From Theodoxus fluviatilis (lineage: Eukaryota > Mollusca > Gastropoda > Cycloneritida > Neritidae), in NCBI GenBank assembly GCA_034096865.1, contig JAWQFJ010028206.1, positions 5,001 to 69,000 on the forward strand: a DNA stretch of 64,000 nt, given 5' to 3'. Shown piece by piece: positions 11,179 to 20,736 of the stretch. A program made the position numbers and the translations under genes. The notes beneath the pieces are model-generated. The model made no database searches and was not told the origin of the DNA. It saw only the letters and a program-made list of their open reading frames with translations. The stretch's first letter is position 1. Each line of letters opens with the position of its first letter.

Positions 11179-12391
11179 GACTCACATGCGAAGCAAAAGT
11201 GAGTCAATGTACTCACCCGTGTCGTCCGTCCTGGCGTCCGGGCGTCCGGGCGTCCGGGCGTCCGGGCGTCTGTGAAAAACTTTAACGTTGGATTTTTCTC
11301 AAAGACTATTAAGTCTATCAACACCCAATTTGGCATGATGGTGTATGATGACAAGGCGTCAAAAAACATACATAGTGACTTGACCTTGCTTGAAGGTCAA
11401 GGTCGCAGGGGCCATAAATGTTGTCTAAAAAACAGCAGTTTTTCACATTTTCCCAATTTTCTCTGAAGGTTTTGAGATTGGATACCTGACCTATATATGG
11501 TGTATAGGGCAAAGTAATCCCTATCTTTTGATACCAGTTTGATTGACCTTGCTTCAAGGTCAAGGTCACAGGAGCTCTTTAAAGTTGGATTGTATACATA
11601 TTTTGAAGTGACCTTGACCCTGAACTATGAAAGATAACTTTTCCAAACTTCATAACACTGTAGTACACATGTTATACTTTTATAATAGGTCACCTGTGTT
11701 GTCCGTCCGGGCGTCCAGGCGTCTGTCCGGGCGTCCGGGCAGACCGAGCGTCCGGGCGTCCTTTAATCCGTAAAAAACTTTAACGTTGGATTTTCTCGGA
11801 GACTATTAATTCTATCAACACCCAATTTGGCATGATAGTGTAGGATGACAAGGCGTACAAAAACATACACAGTGACTTGACCTTGCTTCAAGGTCAAGGT
11901 CACAGGAACTCTTTAAAGTTGGATTGTATACATATTTTGAAGTGACCTTGACCCTGAACTATGGAAGATAACTCTTCCAAACTTCATAACGTTGTAGTAC
12001 ACATATTATACTTTTATCATAAGACACATTTGGTCACATGTCATCAAGGTCAAGGTCACTTTGACCCTTATGAAATGTGACCAAAATGGGGTAGTGAACC
12101 ACTAAAAGTGACCATATCTCATGGTCGAAAGTGCCAATAAGCACCATTGTGCTTCCTATGTCTTGAATTCACAGCTTTGTGTTGCATGACCTTGGATGAA
12201 CTTGACCTTGGGTCAAGGCCACATGTATTTTGGTAGGAAAAATTGTGTAAAGCAGTTCTTAGTGTATGATGTCATTGCTAGGTTTAGTTGTTTGACCTTG
12301 AAGGACACCTGAAGGTCAAGGTCATGTAAAGTTCAAGGTTAGGTAAAGGTCAAGGTCAAGCATGTGAGTCGTATGGGCTTTGCCCTTCTTG
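11179..12391 (-). mobile_element. Hairpin-ended GGTCAA repeat, copy 2 (1213 bp)
   Basis: This copy interrupts the polymerase N-terminal third. It has the same termini as copy 1: CAAGAAGGGCAAAGCCC at the 12391 end and the GACTCACATGCGAAGCAAAAGTGAGTC hairpin at 11179. It contains two GC-rich blocks of GTCCGGGC repeats (about 11225-11270 and 11700-11765), each followed by the same ~400-bp unit, so the element is internally duplicated. Confidence 0.75.
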
Positions 12392-13124
12392 TTCCTTCAT
12401 GTTTGGTGAAAACAAAAGTGGTTTTCAGCTTAATGTTTGGTTTGATTAATCATAAACCTGTTAAAGTCTTTAATTAAAACATAATCGCTGTTGTAAAGAA
12501 ATAGATTACACACATCCTTCTTTTTGGTTATATACAATGGAAAAGGTTATTTGTCTTCATAACCAAACACATTAAAGCCCTGGTTATTCTGATTTTCTAT
12601 TTTGGGAATCTGATTGATGGTTACTGGAAATTTAATGCCAGAATAGTCAACTCTGTCAACATGTGGCTTGTACTTTGTTACTCGTTCCCCATTTTTGCCA
12701 GCTGGATATAAATGAGCTAAATGGCACTGTCGCGCCCATACCTGCTAGGTGGGACCTTAACCTCTCATGCAGAGGGAGTCATGAACTCAAAAAAAACTAC
12801 TGCTGGATGAACAACGATTTATTCACTCATCGGCCCCCTCCCCGTATAATGAAATAGATGGAGGTGAAAGTGAATGATGGTAATGACGATAGATGATTGA
12901 TGCAAAAATGAATGATGGTAATGACGATAGATGATTGATGACCTACAATTTATGCGCAGAAGCTATGAGAAATGAAACAATGCTACACCACACACCTCAA
13001 ACCCAAACACACGGGTGAAACTGCATTTCCCTCCCAAACCAACAAAACCTTAATGGTTGCCCAGGGCTCTCACTGTGTAGCCTTAGCCACAACACCACAC
13101 TAACCACGCACGTACAACAAAAAA

Positions 13125-13405
13125 AACACACGATTGTCCACAACCGTCAAAACACGCAAACCCAACAAACTATGGTTGTCCACAATCGTCAAAACACGCA
13201 AGCACAACAGCTACGATTGTCCCCAATTGTCAACACACGCAATCACAACAGTTACGATTGTCCACAACTGTCAAAACACGCAAACACAACTGCTAAGATT
13301 GTCCACGATTGTCAAAACACACAATCACAACAGTTACGATTGTCCACAATTGTCAAAACAAGCAATCACAACAGCTACGATTGTCCACAACTGTCCCTCT
13401 CACGC
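13125..13405. repeat. 41-bp minisatellite in LTR-like insertion B
   Basis: Between six and seven degenerate copies of CGATTGTCCACAATTGTCAA plus ~21 bp (AACACGCAATCACAACAGCTA type) occur here. Each unit holds a small inverted motif (ATTGTCCACAAT). The period is not a multiple of three, and the ORFs over it reflect the repeat. Confidence 0.75.
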
Positions 13406-14149
13406 CAGCTCAACTACAACTGTCCACCACTGCCACATGGCGGCCTTCTGCGTAAGGCCGCAGCACGGAGATGGAGAAACACGGTGACGCTGAACGTCGA
13501 CCTTCCCCTGGACCAGGCGAGCTCAGAGTGATGGCATCAAGCACCGCCAGGGATGCGAGGATGATGAGTGCCGATTGATGACAGCAACGACAGCGATGAG
13601 GAGCCACGAGGACCTTGGAATATGACGGTCGTGAAACCTACAATTCACACACTCACACAGGCCTAAATGGCCAGAATTAGCATACATGGCATAATCGCAT
13701 GGCACACAATTCCCAACTCAAAACCGTTACACCCCACAAAACTGGAAATAGTCATTCCACCGTAACTAAATATGACGGCACTCATTCAAAACACAGTCTT
13801 AGCCTAAGCCTCCAACTAGGGCCATTTCGAGCATTGAACTTTTACCCAAATCAAGCAAATCAACACAACAGCAAACCTACCACGAACCATGACATGAGGC
13901 AAATGAGGCGAGAATAGAAACAAGGCAAATGAATGAACGAAAAAAACCCGTTCTAAAATTCCACTGCCTATTTCAACTTCCCACCCACCCCTAGAACAAC
14001 AGCCTAACAACCTAGTGAAAACGTTCACAAAGACAATTACACACAAACAAATACTCACATGGAAGAAACTCGGCCCTTCCCCTGGTGATGGTTCTGTTCG
14101 GCCTACGCCGACAACGACAATACAGCCGCCAACCGTTCCGGGCTGGCAG

Positions 14150-15515
14150 TATGTATGTATGTATGTATTTTGGCTCTTATATAGCGCCAATCTCACACCC
14201 AAAGGCATGCTCAAGGCGCTCAACACGTTCACCCTTTGAATAAAAGAGTTTTTAGCTGTGACTTGAAAGTCTGTATTGAAGGAGATTTCCTCAGTCTGTC
14301 TGGGATATCGTTCCAGAGTTTTGGTCCAGCATACGAGAATGCTCTCTCCCCAGATCTCTTGGTGTTGTAGCGTGGCACATGGAGTAATGACTGCGCCGAA
14401 GATCTGAGATCCCTCACAGGCTTATAAGTCTTGAGGAGCTCAACCAGATACAGCGGGGCCAAACCATTGACGCACTTGAACACATGACACAGTGTTTTGA
14501 ACACAATACGTTGGTGGACAGGCAGCCAGTGTAGCTCTCGAAGGATGGGTGTTATGTGAGAACGACTAGGTGGACGTTTCACTATACGTGCTGCGGTGTT
14601 CTGCACCTGTTGAAGTCTTCGGAGATATTCTTGGGTTTCACCTAGCAGAAGGCTATTGCAGTAATCAAGATTAGACATCACCAACGTCAATACAAGAGTT
14701 GTGGCCGATTTTTCAGTCAGGCATTGTCTGATACTTGAGATACGTCGGAGCTGCCAGTAGGAGGAAGAGATCGTTCTGCTTACGTGTGGCCCCATAGAAA
14801 AATGCTCATCGATCTTTACGCCAAGATATGTCACACATCTTGACGAGGGGACCTCGACTCCCGAAATGGAGATGTTGGTTTCTGGGAACAACTGAACATG
14901 TGCCTTAGAACCGATGATGATGAATTCTGTTTTGTCTTCATTTAATTTCAGACGACTTTTCACCATCCATGTTTTCACATCGGTGCAACATCTCTCCATG
15001 GAAGCTTTTGCCGCAGCGAAAGAGTCTTTGTCAGGGTTCGAGGTTGTAAATAACATAGTATCATCTGCGTAAAGATGGAATGACAGATGATGACTATCAA
15101 TCAGGGCACTCAGAGATACTGTGTAGATGGAATATAGCAACGGTCCGAGAATTGACCCTTGAGGAGCTCCACAGGTGATAACCACCTCACTCGAAGTCCC
15201 TCCTTCCACAACAACCGTCTGTGTTCTTCCAGATAAGTATGATTGAAACCATTTGAAGGCTGTTGATGATATTCCTAAGTTCTTTAATCGGGACAGAAGA
15301 ACACCATGATCGATGGTATCGAAGGCTGCTGAGAGGTCTAAAAGAGTCACGAGGGCAACCCGGCCATCATCAATAGCACATCGAATATCGTTGAACACTC
15401 TCAGGAGTGCAGTTTCGGTGCTGTGTCCTGGCCTGTATGCCGACTGGAGTTTTGGGAGTAGATTCTCCGAGTTCAGGAAGCTGCATAGCCTTATGGAAAC
15501 AGCTACGCCACGCAC
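14150..15515 (-). pseudogene. CR1/L2-type non-LTR retrotransposon, 5'-truncated reverse transcriptase
   Basis: A 428-codon open frame (15515-14229) encodes reverse transcriptase palm and thumb: LSAAFDTIDH (motif A region), GAPQGSILGPLLY, YADDTMLF (catalytic YADD) and a C-terminal LHWLPVHQRI segment common in CR1/L2-like elements. The endonuclease and N-terminal parts are missing, so the copy is 5'-truncated at about 15515. The 3' end reads GGCGCTATATAAGAGCC and finishes in TACA/GTAT tetranucleotide repeats at ~14150. The frame is intact over RT, so insertion is fairly recent. It is nested in LTR-like insertion B. Confidence 0.8.
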
Positions 15516-15955
15516 TGGACCGACAGCGGTCGCACCACAAATCCAGCAAACACCATAACAGCGATGTTGTCTCTATGCTCACAAGTTAGCATTTGACTCT
15601 TCAGAACCCAACGAGCAGTCCGTTCACCTCTTTCGGCCTCGCAATTCTCGTGCGAGGATGCACAGAGTTCACTCATCACGCCAACCCTCACGTGAAACAG
15701 TGAAAAGCATGGTCGAGGAGCACGCTAACGCACTACAAACACACTACACGCCCAGCATGCACACACAAGTCCACGAACACGAAAATTAACCCCCCAAACC
15801 CGCAACCTGCTCGCGACAGACACCACATGAAGCACTTGTCATCTGTATCATGTATGTTTAGTAATCCTTTTTTTGAGTTTTTTTGCATACGAAGAGCCTC
15901 TTAGTGGTCTGTACACAGCTACATTAATGAAGTGGCCCTCAACCTCATCTACTGT

Positions 15956-16294
15956 TCACCCAGACCCATTTGATATCCAGGTATCTATTTTGTTCAAAAT
16001 GCTGTTGGTATCTACATTTAAATTGTCATGTATAGCTGTTACAGGAGGGCTGCTAAAATAGACACTTTGTGTGATGTTAATTTTTGTAAACTTTACCTTT
16101 AACACTATATTGTATTTTATTCCCTTAAATTCATTAGCTTTTGTTTTTAGAACTTGTGTAACAGACTGCTTGGTTTGATTGAGTTGACCCTCAGGCGAAC
16201 TGCTGTTCACAATATCAACAGTGTGCCTACTAGTAAAGTCTTTCATGGCTCTGTCAGACTCTCTAATTCGTTCACGAACGAAGTGAGTTGTCAT
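15956..16294 (-). pseudogene. N-terminal exon-like piece of the Polinton polymerase
   Basis: This 112-codon piece starts at ATG 16294 and is the polymerase N-terminus before insertion B. It includes ILNKIDTWISNGSGW and continues in frame, past a stop-free reading, to YRPLRGSSYA near 15880. The start is supported by the 70-bp gap to the divergent HNH gene and by absence of coding signal upstream. Confidence 0.6.
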
Positions 16295-16364
16295 TTCTTA
16301 TAATATATATTAGAAAATTATTTTATTTATACAATATATAAAAATGTCTGAAACAGCGAATTAA
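16295..16364. promoter_or_regulatory. Divergent intergenic spacer between polymerase and HNH gene
   Basis: A 70-bp, very AT-rich spacer (TATAATATATATTAG and TTATACAATATATAAAA) separates the two divergent Polinton genes. TATA-like strings point both ways, so it may have served as a bidirectional promoter. This is inference from position and composition. Confidence 0.3.
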
Positions 16365-16661
16365 ATGATCACACATCCAATGTACGATTTATTCCAAGCA
16401 AACCGTGATGATCATATGCAACATGCAAGACTTAAAAATGGTGACCTAATTGTAAGGGTAAGGTCTGGAGATGAAAATACCTATCGCTGTATTCAAGTCC
16501 ATAGGTTTGTTTGGGAGGGTTTTAATGGAAGAATCCCTAAAGGAATGAAAGTAGTTCATAAAGGTGGTGACAATACCAATACCAGTCTTGACAACTTAAA
16601 ACTTGAAAAACAAAGTAGAGATAACCTAGATATAACCGTTCAGCTGCAGACACCAAAACTT

Positions 16662-16664
<3 letters not shown>
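16365..16664 (+). pseudogene. HNH endonuclease of the Polinton, N-terminal part
   Basis: The ORF starts at ATG 16365 and encodes 99 residues. The core reads HRFVWEGFNGRIPKGMKVVH followed by GDNTNTSLDNLKL, which is the HNH_3-type layout (His, then His-x-GD, Asn and Asn-Leu). The frame ends shortly after the break at ~16662, where a CR1/L2 3' end was inserted. A helix-turn-helix-like C-terminal piece continues at 17135 on the same strand. HNH proteins with a NUMOD/IENR1-type tail are usually homing or group I intron-associated endonucleases in phages; here it is a Polinton cargo gene, divergent from the polymerase. Confidence 0.65.
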
Positions 16665-17128
<464 letters not shown>

Positions 17129-17134
17129 TCTCAT

Positions 17135-17326
17135 ATGTCAAATATAACCACTATAGACACTACAAAATTTGTGCCACTAATGTTGAAACGGGAAAAAACA
17201 GTATTTTACAGTTTGTATCAGATACAAAAGTTCCTTGGTATTAACCAAAGAACTGTTTACAAAGCTTATGGGGACAGAAAACCAAGAAGTGGCTATAACT
17301 TTGATTTTGCTTTACTTGTTGTTTGA
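17135..17326 (+). pseudogene. NUMOD1-like C-terminal domain of the Polinton HNH protein
   Basis: This 63-codon frame contains SLYQIQKFLGINQRTVYKAY, a helix-turn-helix-like segment of the NUMOD1/IENR1 kind found at the C-terminus of HNH and GIY-YIG homing endonucleases. It lies immediately after the (TTA)n tail of the inserted retroposon, on the same strand as the HNH core, and is best read as the displaced end of that gene. The ATG at 17135 is probably internal. Confidence 0.45.
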
Positions 17327-17339
17327 GGAGTAAGTACGA

Positions 17340-17480
17340 CGTTGAGGCGTACCCATTTAATTTATATCTGTTTATAAACATTTCTAGTGGTGGTTTGTAA
17401 GGTCTGAGCTTTCAAGCTCTTCAATTTTCTTAAATATCTTGTCTAAGACGGCTTCATCATCTCGTAACAACAGCGCTCTG
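17340..17480 (-). pseudogene. C-terminal fragment of a Polinton hypothetical protein
   Basis: The minus strand encodes a Leu/Glu-rich helical segment (LLRDDEAVLDKIFKKIEELE) ending at a stop. It lies on the far side of the Penelope insertion from the membrane-segment fragment at 18950-19170, in the same orientation, and may be the end of that gene. No family is recognised. Confidence 0.35.
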
Positions 17481-18948
17481 GTTAACAGAATTTTGTAGAG
17501 AAAAGAAGTAAGGAGACTTTCGTCCAACTTCAGAATTTTATTAGCAAAGCTTTTGGGGCCAAGTAGGCTCCATCATCAGTGCAGTGAAAGTCTACACGCG
17601 ATCATGTATCTATATGCCCTGTGATCAAATTTCACAACACTCCAGTGCGTGGGGTATGCGGCATGGGGTACAGGCGGCAAAAAACGGCGGCGAGTGAGAA
17701 TATCGCAACCAGAAAGGGGGTGGGGTGACAAGAAGGGGGGCAGTAGTAAGCATGTGGGTCTCGGGAAAAGGAGAGCCCAAACTCAAAATCTGAGGTCGCG
17801 AGACCTGCAGGACAGCAGAAAACCCGCTCACGCACAGATAGTGGCACAGGGAGTGCGTGCTAGGCGGGTCTAGGCACTGGAAAGGCTGCCAGAGCAGGGC
17901 CATAGGGGTTGAGTGCATTTCATGATTCTTGGGGGCACGGGAGTCACATAGTGGCTCATGAACCCTAGGTCACGGTTCAGCCCAGCCTCATGAGTGCCAA
18001 AACACCCAATGAGCTGCTGTTCGACCACTCGTCTCCATCATGGGTCCTGCAGGTGTCCCGTGAGTACGCCCACTCTCAGGTCAGCCGCGGTGTGGCCTTG
18101 CCTGCTGAAGTGTTCCGCAACTGGGAGTGGAGCGTGATTTCTGATCGTGGCACTGTGTTCGTTCATTCGCTGTCTCAGTGTTTGTCCCGTCTCACCGACG
18201 TACCAGGCATCCGTGCACTCTTTGCAGCATCTGATCAGGTATACCAGATTGTTGGAGCCGCAAGTGTAGTGTCCCCTGATGTGGTAAGTAGTCCTTTCTC
18301 GGGTGACGGTCGAATCTGGGAAGATGATGTTGCACGTGAGACAGCTGGAGGTGTTACAGGGTTGCACGCTTCCGGGGCTGGCAGAGCTGAAAGGTGGAAG
18401 TTGGTTCCGTACCAGTAACTGCCTCAGGTTGGATGGTTGCCTGAACGCCAGGAGAGGAGGAGCTGGAAACACCTCAGAGAGGTAGGGATCATCCACTAAG
18501 AGGTGTTGGAGCCTTTGCAGGCCGTATCGCAGTCCCTCGGCTCCCGGGAAGTACTGTGCTATGAATGGGACCCTGTTATCCTTCGATTCGGGGGGTTGTC
18601 TGGTGAGGAGGTCGGTGTGCTTCTTCTTTGTTGCTCTGTCGAACTGGTGTCTGACCGCGTCACTGTGGTTGCCATTTTGAAGGATGGCATCTTTCAGCCG
18701 CTGCAGGTGTTGGTCGCGGTCCTCCGAGTTAGAGCAGATACAATGGATCCTGAGGCCTTGACCATAAAGGATCGCCTCTTGGATCCGTCTCGGATGAGAG
18801 CTGCTGAAATAGAGTAGCCGCAGGTTATCTGTAGGTTTCCTGTGTAAGGAGGTGGACAGCGATCCGTCTCTGATGAAGACGTGGGTGTCGAGGAGGGTCA
18901 CGGAGGCAGATGAATAGGGCATAACGAACTTGATGGTGGGGTGGGCGT
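17480..18948 (-). mobile_element. Penelope-like element, 5'-truncated, with GIY-YIG endonuclease
   Basis: The minus-strand frame from about 18948 to 18038 encodes the reverse transcriptase C-terminal region (TIKFVMPYSSASVTLLDTHV), a linker with CNTSSCLTCN cysteines, and a GIY-YIG nuclease with VYLIRC and WYVGETGQTLRQRMNEH. That order, RT then linker zinc finger then GIY-YIG, defines endonuclease-bearing Penelope-like elements. The RT palm is missing. It is fused by chance to a Polinton N-terminal piece, giving one 358-codon frame. The 3' UTR extends to ~17480 and holds a degenerate hammerhead-like motif. Confidence 0.8.
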
Positions 18949-19170
18949 TGTTCATATCCTTTTTTAGGATTTTGTATTCTTTGTGGCAATGTTTGAGGAT
19001 TTCCTTTTTCTCACTCAGCCTAATGTGTTGGCTTATCACCGTTAGAATGATAGGTACTGCAGTCACACCTGCAACAAACACAGGAACAGCAGGAATCAGG
19101 GCTATTATGCCCAATGTTGTGAGAATACCTTCTGTAATAATTAGTGCTTTGTGAATCCCACCCAGTAATT
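18949..19170 (-). pseudogene. Polinton hypothetical protein with hydrophobic segment, N-terminal piece
   Basis: The minus strand encodes KLLGGIHKALIITEGI, then a hydrophobic stretch with two Pro-Val elements (IALIPAVPVFVAGVTAVPII) and a basic Lys/His/Glu helix. The hydrophobic run is long enough for one or two membrane segments. It is cut by the Penelope insertion. It sits between HNH and fibre genes in the Polinton, so a small membrane or virion protein is plausible; no family is assigned. Confidence 0.4.
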
Positions 19171-19272
19171 TATAGCTTTAATTTATATGCAGCAGTCATA
19201 ATGGTCAAGTAATAGTGTAGTTCATGTATGATTTTTGGAAACCTTATATATATCTCACTTTATTTTATTTGA

Positions 19273-19410
19273 TTAGTCAGTCAAATCAAATCTTTGATTA
19301 GACACAAAAACATTGGAGTTTCGCATTTTGATAATAATGTTACTGACTTCGTTAGGAATCTTTGTAAAATTCACCTCTACTGCAATGTTACAAGCCAGTG
19401 TTCTGATCAT
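19273..19410 (-). CDS. 45-residue Polinton ORF fragment, unknown
   Basis: This short minus-strand frame starts at ATG 19410 and ends at TAA 19273. It is beta-rich in composition (alternating Val/Ile/Asn). The LTR-like segment starting at 19426 lies directly upstream, so the frame may be the C-terminal remainder of a larger gene. Confidence 0.3.
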   Translation of the reverse strand: MIRTLACNIAVEVNFTKIPNEVSNIIIKMRNSNVFVSNQRFDLTD

Positions 19411-19425
19411 TATTAATTAGGAAGA

Positions 19426-20348
19426 TGTCTAGGGGAAAACGCACTGCTGTCTTGCAACATTCACTCACCTTTCTCGCTGTCAAGAATGGATAGGACAACA
19501 GACAAGATGAGGGCAGAGATCAAGTACAAAATGACTTTAATAATACTTGAAGAGATAAAACAATGATTGGTAAGTCAACGTGTATGAATAAAACTTCTTT
19601 GATTAATCCTAGTATTAGCCAGCCAGCCTTTACTATATGGAGGTAAACATCTGGGAAGGAGAGTTCATTGAGTCCGTTCCGTGGCAAAATGCTGAAGGGG
19701 GTCAGGGCAGTTGACTCCGGTGGTTGTCTTGAAGGGGGGTCATTTTGAAGCATAGAGGGGGTGACGACTGACGCAGGGGTGTGTCCTGGGGAGGGGAGGG
19801 TTGAAACTGCATCATCTACTCTTGCGTCCTTCCTGGTGGGGGGTCTGACAGGGGGCAGGAGAGGCCATCTGCGCTTGTGGCTGTGGCTGGTTAGAGAGCG
19901 CCGCCCGCCTTTTTACCTTTCCAGGGGGGCTGGAGGCGGTGAGAGGTAGGGGGGAGGGGGGGGGGGGAAACTTACCCGTTCTTTCCCCCTTGGTCAGGCT
20001 GCCATTGATACCATGATTGCATTCTGTGCTCTGAGCAGGAGAGCAAAACAACACCAGCCTCGAGCGAGCAGACTCCGCCTGGTTTTATCCCCTCGTCCAG
20101 AATCTCCATCCAGAGTCTCAGAGATTCACTTCCTTTAAAAAATGGGAGGAAGGGAAATTTGGCGCCTGCTTGCTCGGCAACTTTTTACCGCTCAATGTCT
20201 TAAAAGTTCATTTACTCTGAGCCAATAGGAAAGAAAAAAATTGGCGCGTTGCTGGGGTCAGCACAATTCTTCCCGCTCAAAGTCTTATACTGGAAGCTTG
20301 AAGCCTTAAATTGAAAACTGTTCACTGTTTCCACCACGAGGCTTCACA
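19426..20348 (-). mobile_element. Possible solo LTR-like segment inside the Polinton
   Basis: The segment begins TGTCTAGGGG and can be closed at ...GAGGCTTCACA; on the minus strand it has a TATA-like GGATAAAACC near 20080 and CCAAT-type sequence, and it has no ORF. Its GC-rich, poly-G sequence is unlike the Polinton around it. The 5-bp flanks do not match (GAAGA versus ACAGT), so the boundaries and the LTR identity are weak. Confidence 0.25.
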
Positions 20349-20736
20349 ACAGTAATCTATTCTTAAGGCATGGCTGGTTTCCTAATATACTACATTTATT
20401 TGATGCCTGGCTGGCTTCTACATCCTTAAGTATTCATCACTTTAGACAGGCATAAACATGCAATTCATAACGGTAATAGTATGATACTTCATCACCTGAC
20501 AACTCACACAGAAAACAGGGAGAAAGGATCATTTTAATGAGTAAGCTCTTCCCCTTGATTCCACTTGTGTAAAATTCTTAATAATGTGGAAGAGATGTAC
20601 GTCATACGTACAGAAAATGTAGCACAGGGTAGGCATTTTACAAAACCACACAGATAAATAAAAACAGGGTGTTTGGACCGTAACATGCAATATGCTTGAC
20701 TTGTTTCAATGGGACATGCATAATACGAACTGATTT
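20349..20736. other. Non-coding stretch, nothing recognised
   Basis: About 390 bp of AT-rich sequence lies between the LTR-like segment and the end of the fibre-like gene. No ORF, repeat or signal is supported. Confidence 0.5.

Larger units (their letters stand above)
12728..15818. mobile_element. LTR-like insertion B (TGTCGCG...CGCGACA) in the polymerase gene
   Basis: The insertion is 3091 bp, ends in TGTCGCG and CGCGACA, and is flanked by GGCAC (12723-12727) and GACAC (15819-15823), a 5-bp target duplication with one mismatch. Polymerase coding resumes on either side. About 1.36 kb of it is a later CR1/L2 insertion; the remaining ~1.7 kb has no ORF, a 41-bp minisatellite, and a minus-strand AATAAA near 12820, compatible with a solo LTR in minus orientation. 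It shares termini, but not obvious internal sequence, with insertion A. Confidence 0.55.
8216..16294 (-). pseudogene. Protein-primed family B DNA polymerase of the Polinton, split by three insertions
   Basis: Reading from ATG 16294 downwards, the coding pieces are 16294-15819, 12727-12392, 11178-9305 and 8619-8216, about 3.1 kb or ~1030 codons, normal for Polinton PolB. Visible landmarks: an N-terminal segment ending YRPLRGSSYA; DDKCFMWC at the first break; a Cys2 knuckle (CHICEQKF...DHCHITGQFRG); exonuclease motif I (YADFEAI); an ExoII-type LKGYDSQFIMQ; palm motif A (YLDANNLYGWAMSQS); motif B (NNAVFGKTIENLRK); a C-terminal NKKVIGKFKD. Motif C reads TVTDS instead of the expected DTDS, and stops occur just after it, near 8530, at ~12540 and at ~12430. 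The gap 10230-10537 is frameshifted coding sequence. The gene is dead. Confidence 0.8.

Noticed and set aside
18038..19114. A single 358-codon gene with a membrane N-terminus and a GIY-YIG domain
   Set aside because: The N-terminal ~55 codons are a Polinton protein and the rest a 5'-truncated Penelope element; the join at ~18948 is an insertion boundary.
19520..20054. Pro-rich ORFs in the GC-rich segment
   Set aside because: They have no domain and lie in an LTR-like, poly-G region; short and on both strands.
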